From positions 17,769-81,768 of the forward strand of contig NZ_DASUVO010000017.1 in NCBI RefSeq assembly GCF_036378875.1: a stretch of DNA of 64,000 bases. The letters run 5' to 3'. This stretch comes from Actinophytocola sp036378875 (GTDB lineage: Bacteria; Actinomycetota; Actinomycetes; Mycobacteriales; Pseudonocardiaceae). The notes beneath the pieces were generated by a model that searched no databases, was not told where the DNA came from, and saw nothing but the letters and a program-made list of their open reading frames with translations. Below are positions 8,389-16,334 of the stretch, one piece after another; the first letter of the stretch is position 1, and each line of letters starts with the position of its first letter. The position numbers were made by a program, and so were the translations under genes.

Positions 8389-8940
8389 TCAGTGCGGGAA
8401 CGAACGCCGGGCACGCACGTCGGTGAGTGCCGCCCGATGGGCCTCGATGCTTGGCCGTGCCGGGGTGGACCTTTCCGCGTGAGCGACCGCGTCCAGGTAC
8501 GCGATGGCCTCCGGTGAGTCCGGCGAGATGGAGAAGGCGCCGAGGTAGGCACCGGCACGCTGCAGTGCGGCCAGGTTCTCCAGCACATGCGCGTGGCAGA
8601 CGCCGTGGTAGGAGTCGATGCCGAAGCCGAGGCACGCCACCAGTCTGACCAGCCGGTCCGGCAGGCCGGCCACGGCGGCGAGGCTGGACATGTCCTCCTC
8701 CGGCGTGCCGAGCCCGGCCTCATCACCGCGCATGAGGATGTCCGTGCCCCGTCAACCAGCACGATCGCGTCGAGCCCGAGGTGTTCAACCAGCATCTCGT
8801 AGGCGGCACACCTGCTTGCCAGCCGCGTGCTGAGCGAACGCGATCGGCAGGCCCGCGTACACGTCGAACCCGCCGCCCGCGCCTGCGACCAGCACACGTT
8901 CGGCCGGTCGCAGGCGCGTGAACAGTGACGGTTCGAACAC
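8389..8940 (-). pseudogene. DUF1152-family protein, degraded by deletion and frameshifts
   Basis: Reading from GTG 8938-8940 gives FEPSLFTRLRPAERVLVAGAGGG, the conserved N-terminus of DUF1152 proteins, up to QHAAGKQV. The next recognisable part, AYEMLVEHLGLDAIVLVDG, is in a different frame, and the family's intervening ~100 residues are absent. A second shift (one base short in the G-run near 8750) returns to the first frame for TDILMRGDEAGLGTPEEDM and the C-terminal part ending at 8389. An internal deletion plus a one-base deletion thus leave three pieces of a ~320-residue protein. The function of the intact family is not established. It lies directly downstream of the kinase gene on the same strand. 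Confidence 0.75.
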
Positions 8941-8942
8941 GC

Positions 8943-10814
8943 CTAGCGCGGGTTGATCTGTGCGCGCGGGACGATCTTGGTCACCGGGCCGGCGGTCTCC
9001 TGGCCGGCACGGGCGATCCACGCGGTCATCTCGCGCTGCACGGCCGCCAGGGTCGGGCGGCGGGTCGGGTCCTTGTCCAGCGAGGCCGCCAGCAGGCGCA
9101 GGTGGGTGCTGCGCTGCGGGAGGTGGGACAGGGGCTCCGCCTTCGCCGCGGCCATCAGCGCGGCCATCGCGTTCTCGCGGACACCACGGGGTGGGTGGCC
9201 GGCCAACGCGAAGCTCACGGTCGCCGCCAGCTGCCACGCGTCGGAGGCCGGAGTGGCCGTCGCGCCCGTCGCCGTCTCCGGGGCCAGGAAGTCCGGCGTG
9301 CCGACCATCATGCCGGCGGCGGTCAGCGTCTGGTCACCCTTCGAGCGGGCGATGCCGAAGTCGATCAGGTGCGGCATGCCCGACGGGTCGACGATCACGT
9401 TCGCCGGCTTGATGTCGCGGTGCAGCACGCCCTTCTCGTGTGCCGCGGACAGCGCGCCGGCCATCGTCAGCCACAGGCGGGCGGCCTGCAGGTCCGAGAG
9501 CGTGCCCCGGCCGTGCACGACCTCCGCCAGCTGGTCGCCCTCGATGAACTCCATGATCAGGCCGAGGCCGTCGGCCTCCTGCACGATGTCGTACACGCGC
9601 ACGCAGTTCGGGTGGTGCACGGCAGCGAGCGCACGCCCCTCACGCAGCATCCGCTCCTCGGTCTCCGCGTCCGGCGCGTGCGCCATCTTGATCGCGACGG
9701 TGCGGTTGAGCTGCGTGTCCTTCGCGAGCCACACGGTGCCGAAGCCACCGGTGCCGAGCTGCTTGAGCTTCTGGAACCGGCCACTCGCCGGCCTCAGCAC
9801 CGACGTCGGCTTCTCCGACGCGAACGGCAGCGGGCCCGGGTCGGCCGCCAGCGCCGCGAGCGCGGGCCGGTTCGGCTCCGGTTCCGGCATTCGGGGCGCC
9901 ACCTTGGTGGGCGGCGGCGTCCGCACGGGCTGGGACGGCGGCTGCGGCTGGTACGGCGGCGGCTTGGGCGGCGGCACGTACGGGGGCGGCTTCTGCTGGT
10001 TCGACATCATGGTCGGCGGTGGTTTCTGCTTGTTGGGTGTCACGGCAGGCGGCGGGGGCGCCTGCTCCTTGAGTGCTTCCTGCTTGGTACGACGCTCGAT
10101 CGTCGACCAGCTCGGCGGGCCGATCACCAGCAGCGGCAGGAGCCCGAGCACGCTGGCCAGCAGCAGCCCGACCCACATGTAGGTGGCCACGTTCACGGCG
10201 ACCGAGGCGCTCAGCAGCAGCGCGGCGAGGAACGGCAGCCAGAAGAACCGGCCCGGCCACTTGGGTCCCCGGCGGAACGCGAGCCGGCCCTGCAGCCACA
10301 CGAACAGCAGCGCGATCGCCGGCACCACGATCAGCATCGTGTACCGCAGCACCAGCATCGGGCCGCTCTCGAACGGGTAGATCAGCACCTCGTAGACGTT
10401 GGCCCGGCCACCGAGGAACGTGCCCTGGGGGTCGTCCAGGCAGAAGACCCGCTCCAGCGTGGCGACCTCGTCTGCCGGCAGCCCGGTGTTGGAGCTCACC
10501 GGCCGGACACCCGTCTCCAGGTTGACGAACACCGTCCGGAACGTCTCCGACGCGCCCATCGTGTACAGCCACGGCAGCAGGAACGCGAACACGCCCCCGA
10601 GCACGCCGAACACCGACAGCGTGACCGCGTTGTAGGTGTTGCCGGTGCCCTTGCGGACCAGCGCGATCAGCATCGCGCCAAGCGGCGGCAGCAAACCGAC
10701 CAGGAACCCGGCCATGACCGATGCCCACACCCAGTCACCTGGGCAAAGCTCGGGCCGGAAGATGCTGTGGGCCAGGGAGAGCAGCGAGCTACCCATATCT
10801 ACGAGCAGGTTCAC
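8943..10814 (-). CDS. Membrane serine/threonine protein kinase with N-terminal multi-spanning domain
   Basis: 623 residues in three parts. Residues ~30-232 hold about five transmembrane helices with an extracytoplasmic loop (~88-150). Residues ~245-335 are a Pro/Lys/Gln-rich linker with repeated KPPP motifs. Residues ~347-605 are a Hanks-type kinase with GTGGFGTV glycine loop, Lys376 in VAIKM, HRDIKPAN (Asp467), DFG (Asp485) and the GTPDFLAPE activation segment. This is the reverse of the usual PknB layout, where the kinase is N-terminal and the sensor follows one helix. The start is GTG 10814 with GAGGGAG upstream. It probably senses a membrane or envelope cue; ligand and targets are unknown. 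Confidence 0.93.
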   Translation of the reverse strand: MNLLVDMGSSLLSLAHSIFRPELCPGDWVWASVMAGFLVGLLPPLGAMLIALVRKGTGNTYNAVTLSVFGVLGGVFAFLLPWLYTMGASETFRTVFVNLETGVRPVSSNTGLPADEVATLERVFCLDDPQGTFLGGRANVYEVLIYPFESGPMLVLRYTMLIVVPAIALLFVWLQGRLAFRRGPKWPGRFFWLPFLAALLLSASVAVNVATYMWVGLLLASVLGLLPLLVIGPPSWSTIERRTKQEALKEQAPPPPAVTPNKQKPPPTMMSNQQKPPPYVPPPKPPPYQPQPPSQPVRTPPPTKVAPRMPEPEPNRPALAALAADPGPLPFASEKPTSVLRPASGRFQKLKQLGTGGFGTVWLAKDTQLNRTVAIKMAHAPDAETEERMLREGRALAAVHHPNCVRVYDIVQEADGLGLIMEFIEGDQLAEVVHGRGTLSDLQAARLWLTMAGALSAAHEKGVLHRDIKPANVIVDPSGMPHLIDFGIARSKGDQTLTAAGMMVGTPDFLAPETATGATATPASDAWQLAATVSFALAGHPPRGVRENAMAALMAAAKAEPLSHLPQRSTHLRLLAASLDKDPTRRPTLAAVQREMTAWIARAGQETAGPVTKIVPRAQINPR

Positions 10815-10940
10815 CGCCGCTCCCTCCCTGTCTCTCCATCAGACCAGATGAACACGTTCGTCGTTCCACCCTATGTCGACCTGTTATGTCGACGTTGAGA
10901 ACAGTGACCAGGTTGCCGCAACGAGATAGGTTCAACATCC

Positions 10941-12833
10941 ATGGGTAGCTACCAGGACGCGTACCAGCGAAGTCTCGCGGACCCGGAAGCCTTCTGGTTG
11001 GCGGCAGCCGGGTCGCTCGACTGGGAGACCCCGCCGGCCACGGCCCTCGACGACAACACGGCTCCGCTGTACCGATGGTTCCCGGACGGCGTGCTGAACA
11101 CCTGCCACAACGCGCTCGATCGGCACGTCGACGGCGGTAGGGCGGACCAGACCGCCCTCATCTACGACTCGCCCGTGACGGACAGCAAAGCGTCGTTCAC
11201 CTACCGTGAGTTGCGGGACGAGGTCGCGGTGTTCGCCGGTGCCCTGCGCTCGCTTGGCGTCGGCAAGGGCGACCGAGTGATCATCTACATGCCCATGGTG
11301 CCACGGGCGGTGGTCGCGATGCTCGCGTGTGCCCGGCTCGGCGCCGTGCACTCGGTGGTGTTCGGCGGGTTCGCGCCGAAGGAGCTGGCGAGCCGGATCG
11401 AGGACGCCGAGCCCAGGGTGATCGTGGCCGCGTCCTGCGGCATCGAGCCGACCAGGATCGTCGAGTACAAGCCGATCATCGACGAGGCACTGGCGTCGAC
11501 GAAGCACCAGCCGGACAAGGTGGTCGTGTTGCAGCGCGAGGCGGCCCGCGCGACGCTCGGTGAGCGGGACGTCGACTGGGACGAACTGGTCGCCGACGCG
11601 GAACCGGTGGCATGTGTACCGGTCAAGGCCACCGATCCTCTCTACATCCTGTACACGTCGGGCACGACCGGTAAGCCGAAGGGCGTCGTGCGGGACAACG
11701 GCGGTCACGCGGTGGCGTTGTCCTGGTCGCTGCGGAACGTCTACGACATCCACCCCGGCGACGTGTGGTGGACCGCGTCGGACGTCGGCTGGGTCGTCGG
11801 CCACTCCTATATCGTGTACGCCCCGCTGTTGACCGGCGCGACAACCGTGCTCTACGAGGGCAAACCCGTCGGGACCCCGGATGCGGGCGCGTTCTGGCGG
11901 GTCATCTCCGAGTACGGGGTGAAGGCGTTGTTCACGGCGCCGACCGCGTTCCGGGCGATCAAGCGCGTGGATCCGTCGGCGACCGAACTGGGCAAGTACG
12001 ACCTGTCCGGGTTCCGGACGCTGTTCCTGGCCGGCGAGCGGCTCGACCCGGAGACCTACCACTGGGCGACCGACAAGCTCGGCGTGCCGGTCGTCGACCA
12101 CTGGTGGCAGACGGAGACCGGCTGGCCGATCTGCTCGAACCCGCGCGGGCTCGACGACCTGCCGCTCAAGCCGGGCTCGCCGTCTGTGCCGGTGCCGGGC
12201 TACGACGTGCGGATCCTCGACGGCGCGGGCGCGGAGGTGCCGCGTGGCACGGAAGGCGCGATCGCCATCAGGCTGCCGTTGCCACCGGGCACCCTGCCGA
12301 CCTTGTGGGGCGACGACGAGCGGTACGTCGAGTCGTACCTGTCCCGCTACCCCGGCTACTACCTGACCGGCGACGGCGGCTACATCGACGACGACGGCTA
12401 CGTGTACGTCATGGGCCGTACCGACGACGTGATCAACGTGGCCGGGCACCGCCTGTCGACCGGGTCGATGGAGGCGGTGCTGGCGTCGCACCCCGCGGTG
12501 GCCGAGTGCGCGGTGATCGGCGTCGCCGACGCGGTGAAGGGGCAGGTGCCGCGTGGGTTCGTCGTACTGAAGGCCGGCGTCGAGATCGACGAGTCGACGT
12601 TGCGGGACGAGCTGGTCGCCGCGGTGCGCCGCGACATCGGCCCGGTGGCGGCGTTCCGGGACGTGTCGGTCGTGGACGGGCTACCGAAGACCCGCTCGGG
12701 CAAGATCCTGCGCAAGACCATGCGTGGCATCGCCAACGGCCGCGACGAGGCGGTCCCGTCGACGATCGAGGACCCGGCGGTGCTGGACGCGTTGCGTCCC
12801 GTCCTCCGAGGTACCGACCGCGCCTCCACCTAA
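10941..12833 (+). CDS. prpE: Propionyl-CoA synthetase (acetyl-CoA synthetase family)
   Basis: A 630-residue adenylate-forming enzyme. The N-terminus (SYQDAYQRSLADPEAFW) and NTCHNALDRHV are typical of PrpE-type ligases, the ATP-binding motif YTSGTTGKPKGVVRDNGGH and WWQTETGWPI lie in the large domain, and the C-terminal hinge plus acetylation-type lysine motif TRSGKILRKTMR close the protein. It activates propionate, and possibly acetate or butyrate, to the CoA thioester. No propionate or methylcitrate genes are adjacent; it is divergent from the kinase gene. Chain-length preference cannot be fixed from sequence by eye, so acetyl-CoA synthetase activity remains possible. Confidence 0.9.
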   Translation: MGSYQDAYQRSLADPEAFWLAAAGSLDWETPPATALDDNTAPLYRWFPDGVLNTCHNALDRHVDGGRADQTALIYDSPVTDSKASFTYRELRDEVAVFAGALRSLGVGKGDRVIIYMPMVPRAVVAMLACARLGAVHSVVFGGFAPKELASRIEDAEPRVIVAASCGIEPTRIVEYKPIIDEALASTKHQPDKVVVLQREAARATLGERDVDWDELVADAEPVACVPVKATDPLYILYTSGTTGKPKGVVRDNGGHAVALSWSLRNVYDIHPGDVWWTASDVGWVVGHSYIVYAPLLTGATTVLYEGKPVGTPDAGAFWRVISEYGVKALFTAPTAFRAIKRVDPSATELGKYDLSGFRTLFLAGERLDPETYHWATDKLGVPVVDHWWQTETGWPICSNPRGLDDLPLKPGSPSVPVPGYDVRILDGAGAEVPRGTEGAIAIRLPLPPGTLPTLWGDDERYVESYLSRYPGYYLTGDGGYIDDDGYVYVMGRTDDVINVAGHRLSTGSMEAVLASHPAVAECAVIGVADAVKGQVPRGFVVLKAGVEIDESTLRDELVAAVRRDIGPVAAFRDVSVVDGLPKTRSGKILRKTMRGIANGRDEAVPSTIEDPAVLDALRPVLRGTDRAST

Positions 12834-12898
12834 CGACTGACGACGGCTCGCGGCGACCTCCCTAGGTTTCTCGGTATCGAGACCGAGGGAGGAAAACG

Positions 12899-14509
12899 TT
12901 GCGGTACAAGGGGATCGCGGCGCTGCTGGCGCTCGCGGGCGGGCTCGTCGCCACGCCGGCGAGCGCCACACCGGCCGCGCTGACCGGGGCGGTCGTCGTC
13001 CTGCCGAACCTGGACGACGACAGTCGCCGCTGTCAGGTCGACGAGTCACAGATGAACGCGCTCGGCGCCGAGGTCGACGCCGAGCTGGCCGCGTGCCATG
13101 ACGCGGCGGACGAGGTGGTCAACGGCCGCGCCGACGAGCGGGACCTGGCGCGTCTGCGAGCACGGGCCGACGGTCCGGGGCAGGTCACGGTGTCGAGACG
13201 GGCGCGGGTGTTCGTGCGGCGCGGTGGCACGTGGGAGCCGGCGTCCTCGCTGTCGGCCGGCGAGCTGCGGCGTGGTGTCGAGCTGGGCGTAGAAGCCAAG
13301 GACGTGCGCCGGCCGGGCTGGGACGGGCGGGTGACCGTCACGCTCACGACCGGTGGACACGCGGTCAGCCATCACCTGAGGGTGGCGCCGCTGATGCTGC
13401 AGCACGACCTGCAGCGCGCGACGACGGTGTTCGCCGCACGGCCCGGCGACGGAGCCGGGCACCCATCCGGATGGACCTGGCTGGACCCGGCCTGGGAGCC
13501 GTACGACTGGGAGTCGTTCAGCGCGGGGCTCTCCTCGGCGCCCATGCGGTACCTGACCGGCACCGACATGTGGTGGCAGGACAACTGGTGGCAGGACTTC
13601 TTCGAACCGGCCTACGCGCGGGCGAACGGTCAGACGATGCGGTTCGCGATCCGCTCGGCGAACATCTGGGACGTCGACGGGGTGCGCACGCCGCGACCGG
13701 CGGCGCGGGCGGTGTTCCGTGACCTGCGTGGTCCGGACGTGGCGGTCGTGCAGGAGCTGGTGGACGACGGCCGGAACGCCGTGAAGGACCTGCGGAACGC
13801 GACCGGCAACATCGAGTCGCTGCCGCCGTACCGGGGGTATCCGAAGGGGCGGCTGGTGTACGGGTCGGACCCGGCCGGCGACCTGACGCCGGATCCGGCG
13901 TTCGTGGGGTTGTTGACGAGCCAGGGGCAACAACCGCCCGTGGTGATCGACACGTCGTGGCTGCTGGTGGGGCACGCCGACGAGACGACGCACGTGGTCC
14001 GGGCCGCCAACGCGCGTGGCTGGACACTGATGGTGGCCGATCCCCGGCTGGCCGTGTCGACGTTGCGGTCGGCCGCCGAAGCGGGCGCCGGCGCGGCGCG
14101 GTTCACCGGCCGCCTGACGGAGTCGATCGACTCGCTGCTGGGCAGCGCCCAGTTCCTCGCGGACAACGAGGAGGCCGCGCGGCACATCGACGACCAGGTC
14201 GCGGTGTTGCTGGCGGAGACCGGGCTGCGTGCCGAGGAGCTGGTGCGGGTGCCGGTGCTGTTCACGAAGCCGAGGGGTGTCGACCTGTTCGTGGCGGCGT
14301 CACCGGGCATCCCGAACGGCCTGTCCGTGGATGCGCAAACGTTTGCGGCACCGGACCCGCACGCGCCGGTCGTTGGCGGCGTGGACATCTTCAAGGCGGC
14401 GACGGTCGTGCCCGGCGTGCGGGTCCGCTGGGTGGAGGACATCGGCTGGGCGCACCGGGGCGGCGGCGAGGTCCACTGCACGACCAACGCGTGGCGGGCC
14501 GTGGGCTGA
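12899..14509 (+). CDS. Secreted protein-arginine deiminase (PAD family)
   Basis: 536 residues from a TTG start with a strong GGGAGGAAAA site upstream. Residues 1-23 form a Sec signal peptide ending ATPASA. The C-terminal two-thirds match the peptidylarginine deiminase catalytic domain: WWQDNWWQDFFEPAY (Asp228, equivalent to the first catalytic Asp), WLLVGHADE (His359, Asp361) and GGEVHCTTN with nucleophile Cys527 near the C-terminus. The full catalytic set of calcium-dependent PADs is therefore present. The enzyme would convert protein arginine to citrulline outside the cell. Its 3' end shares a terminator hairpin with lpdA. Confidence 0.85.
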   Translation: MRYKGIAALLALAGGLVATPASATPAALTGAVVVLPNLDDDSRRCQVDESQMNALGAEVDAELAACHDAADEVVNGRADERDLARLRARADGPGQVTVSRRARVFVRRGGTWEPASSLSAGELRRGVELGVEAKDVRRPGWDGRVTVTLTTGGHAVSHHLRVAPLMLQHDLQRATTVFAARPGDGAGHPSGWTWLDPAWEPYDWESFSAGLSSAPMRYLTGTDMWWQDNWWQDFFEPAYARANGQTMRFAIRSANIWDVDGVRTPRPAARAVFRDLRGPDVAVVQELVDDGRNAVKDLRNATGNIESLPPYRGYPKGRLVYGSDPAGDLTPDPAFVGLLTSQGQQPPVVIDTSWLLVGHADETTHVVRAANARGWTLMVADPRLAVSTLRSAAEAGAGAARFTGRLTESIDSLLGSAQFLADNEEAARHIDDQVAVLLAETGLRAEELVRVPVLFTKPRGVDLFVAASPGIPNGLSVDAQTFAAPDPHAPVVGGVDIFKAATVVPGVRVRWVEDIGWAHRGGGEVHCTTNAWRAVG

Positions 14510-14556
14510 CGAGCGGAGTGCCGCCACGCCAGTGGCGCGGCGGCACTCCGCTCGTC
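14508..14556. terminator. Bidirectional terminator hairpin between the deiminase gene and lpdA
   Basis: A perfect 18-bp inverted repeat: arm GACGAGCGGAGTGCCGCC at 14508-14525 and its complement at 14539-14556, with a 13-base loop. It contains or abuts both stop codons of the convergent genes. There is no T-tract, as is common for actinobacterial terminators. Confidence 0.8.
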
Positions 14557-15940
14557 AGAGGTTGATCATGTGGCCGGCCAGGCCGTGGATGGCTTCCTTG
14601 ACCGCTTCGCCCAGCGTCGGGTGGGCGTGGATGTTGCGGGCCATCTCGTGGACGGTCAGGTCCCACTGCTGACCCAGCGTCAGCTCGGGCAGCAGTTCGG
14701 TGACGTCCGGCCCGATGAGGTGACCGCCGAGCAGCTCGCCGTACTTCTTGTCCGACAGCAGCTTCACGAACCCGCGAGCGTCGCCGAGGCCGTGCGACTT
14801 GCCGTTCGCGGTGAACGGGAACTTGGCGACCTGGACGTCGAAGCCGGCCTCGCGGGCCTGCTCCTCGGTGTAGCCGAAGCTCGCGATCTGCGGCTGGCAG
14901 TACGTGGCGCGCGGCACCATGCGGTAGTCGATCGGCATGGTCTCCGCACCGGCGATGGTCTCGACGGCGACGATGCCCATGGCCTCGGCGTTGTGGGCGA
15001 GCATGAGCTTCGCCGTCACGTCACCGATCGCGAAGATGTGCGGCACGTTGGTGCGGCCGTACTCGTCGATGTCGATGGCGCCGCGGTCGGTCGTCGCCAC
15101 GCCGGCGGTCTCGAGGCCGTAGCCCTCGATGTTCGGCTGGAACCCGATGGCCTGCAGGACCTTGTCGGCCTTGAGCGTCTTCTTCTCGCCGCCTGCGGAG
15201 ACCTCGACCGTGACCTGGTCGCCTGAGTCGTCGATCGACTCGACGCGGGTCGAGGTCAGGACGGTGACCCCGAGCTTGCGGTAGTGCCGCGCCAGCTCCT
15301 TGGAGACCTCGACGTCCTCGAGCGGCACGAGCCGGTCGAGGAACTCGACGATCGTGACGTCCACGCCGTAGTTGGCGAGCACGTAGGCGAACTCGACGCC
15401 GATGGCGCCCGCGCCGGCGATGATGATGCTGCCGGGCAGCTCGTCGGTGAGGATCTGCTCCTCGAACGTGACCACGCGCTCGGACAGCGATGTGCCGGGC
15501 AGCAGCTTGGCGGAGGCCCCGGCCGCGATGACGCAGTGGTCGAAGGTCACGGTCTCACCGTTGACCTCGATGCTGTTCGGGCCGGTGAACGTGCCTCGCC
15601 CGGTGTACTCGGTGATGCCGTTCTTCTTCATCAGGTAGTGCACACCCTTGACCCGCCCGTCGGCGACGGTGCGGCTGCGTGCGTGCGCGGCGCCGAAGTC
15701 GAACCGGACGGTGCCGTCGACCTCGATGCCGAAAGTCTTCGCCTCGTTGTTGAAGATGTGGGCGAGCTCGGCGTTGCGGAGGAGCGCCTTGGAGGGGATA
15801 CAGCCGACGTTGAGGCACACGCCGCCCCAGTACTTCTCCTCGATGACCGCGGTGGAGAGCCCGAGCTGGGTCGCCCGTACCGCGGCCACGTACCCACCGG
15901 GCCCGGCACCGAGAACCACGACATTGAAATGTGTACTCAC
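14555..15940 (-). CDS. lpdA: Dihydrolipoyl dehydrogenase (E3)
   Basis: A 461-residue flavoprotein disulfide reductase with GAGPGGYVAAVRATQLG (FAD), the redox disulfide GGVCLNVGCIPSKALL, the NAD domain IIIAGAGAIGVEFAYVLANYG, the second FAD motif IFAIGDVTAKLMLAHNA and the C-terminal interface HAHPTLGEAVKEAIHGLAGHMINL with the catalytic His-Glu pair. It reoxidises dihydrolipoyl groups of the pyruvate, 2-oxoglutarate and branched-chain dehydrogenase complexes (and glycine cleavage). The start is GTG 15940. It is monocistronic, flanked by a terminator and an upstream palindromic repeat region. Confidence 0.95.
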   Translation of the reverse strand: MSTHFNVVVLGAGPGGYVAAVRATQLGLSTAVIEEKYWGGVCLNVGCIPSKALLRNAELAHIFNNEAKTFGIEVDGTVRFDFGAAHARSRTVADGRVKGVHYLMKKNGITEYTGRGTFTGPNSIEVNGETVTFDHCVIAAGASAKLLPGTSLSERVVTFEEQILTDELPGSIIIAGAGAIGVEFAYVLANYGVDVTIVEFLDRLVPLEDVEVSKELARHYRKLGVTVLTSTRVESIDDSGDQVTVEVSAGGEKKTLKADKVLQAIGFQPNIEGYGLETAGVATTDRGAIDIDEYGRTNVPHIFAIGDVTAKLMLAHNAEAMGIVAVETIAGAETMPIDYRMVPRATYCQPQIASFGYTEEQAREAGFDVQVAKFPFTANGKSHGLGDARGFVKLLSDKKYGELLGGHLIGPDVTELLPELTLGQQWDLTVHEMARNIHAHPTLGEAVKEAIHGLAGHMINL

Positions 15941-15992
15941 GACCCAACCCTAGGCGAACCACCGGTGTCCCCGCCGCCCGTCCCCCGCCCCT

Positions 15993-16133
15993 CGCGTGTC
16001 CAACACTCCAGACCCGCGTGTCCAACACACTGGACCCCCGAGTTCGACAAAACCGGCTATCGCCGTTAGCCCCGAATGTCGAACTCACCGGTCCCCAGTG
16101 TTGGACACGCGCGACCGGAGTGTTGGACACGCG
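15993..16133. repeat. Nested palindromic repeat upstream of lpdA
   Basis: The 15-mer core CGCGTGTCCAACAC(T/A) occurs directly at 15993-16007 and 16015-16029 and inverted (AGTGTTGGACACGCG) at 16097-16111 and 16119-16133. Inside these, GAGTTCGACA (16040-16049) is mirrored by TGTCGAACTC (16077-16086). The whole ~141-bp unit folds into a long, slightly imperfect cruciform. It lies between lpdA and the dasA operon and encodes no protein. The symmetry and the separate GTGTTGGACACGC and GAGTTCGACA modules suggest a dispersed palindromic element rather than a simple terminator. Confidence 0.8.
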
Positions 16134-16253
16134 GGTTGCGTTGGTCGTTCTCGCACCTTTCCTGCATCTCGTTGAACAGCAACGAAAACAGACGGGCAAC
16201 GTCTTCGACGATTGTCTTGACACGGCGCGATCGCGGGACCAGAGTGCCACCAT

Positions 16254-16293
16254 TGGTCTAAACCACTAGGTCTATACCAGTTGGTCTGAACCA
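16254..16293 (+). promoter_or_regulatory. Three tandem DasR-type operators (dre) before dasA
   Basis: Three 12-bp palindromic sites, TGGTCTAAACCA (16254-16265), AGGTCTATACCA (16268-16279) and TGGTCTGAACCA (16282-16293), sit at an exact 14-bp spacing, about 40-80 bp before the dasA start. They match the DasR consensus TGGTCTAGACCA with changes mainly in the centre. DasR is the GntR-family GlcNAc regulator of Streptomyces; no dasR gene lies in this window. Confidence 0.85.
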
Positions 16294-16334
16294 CTGGTTG
16301 GGACGCGCGGCCAGCGCGACGGAAGGACGACATA

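Noticed and set aside
10932..12491. Long minus-strand open frame (519 codons) opposite the acyl-CoA synthetase gene
   Set aside because: High-GC antisense shadow: the product is rich in Arg/His/Gly/Val with no domain, while the plus-strand gene is a full adenylating enzyme.
15993..16133. Possible CRISPR-like repeats
   Set aside because: Only two direct and two inverted copies with no regular unique spacers; a palindromic element fits better.
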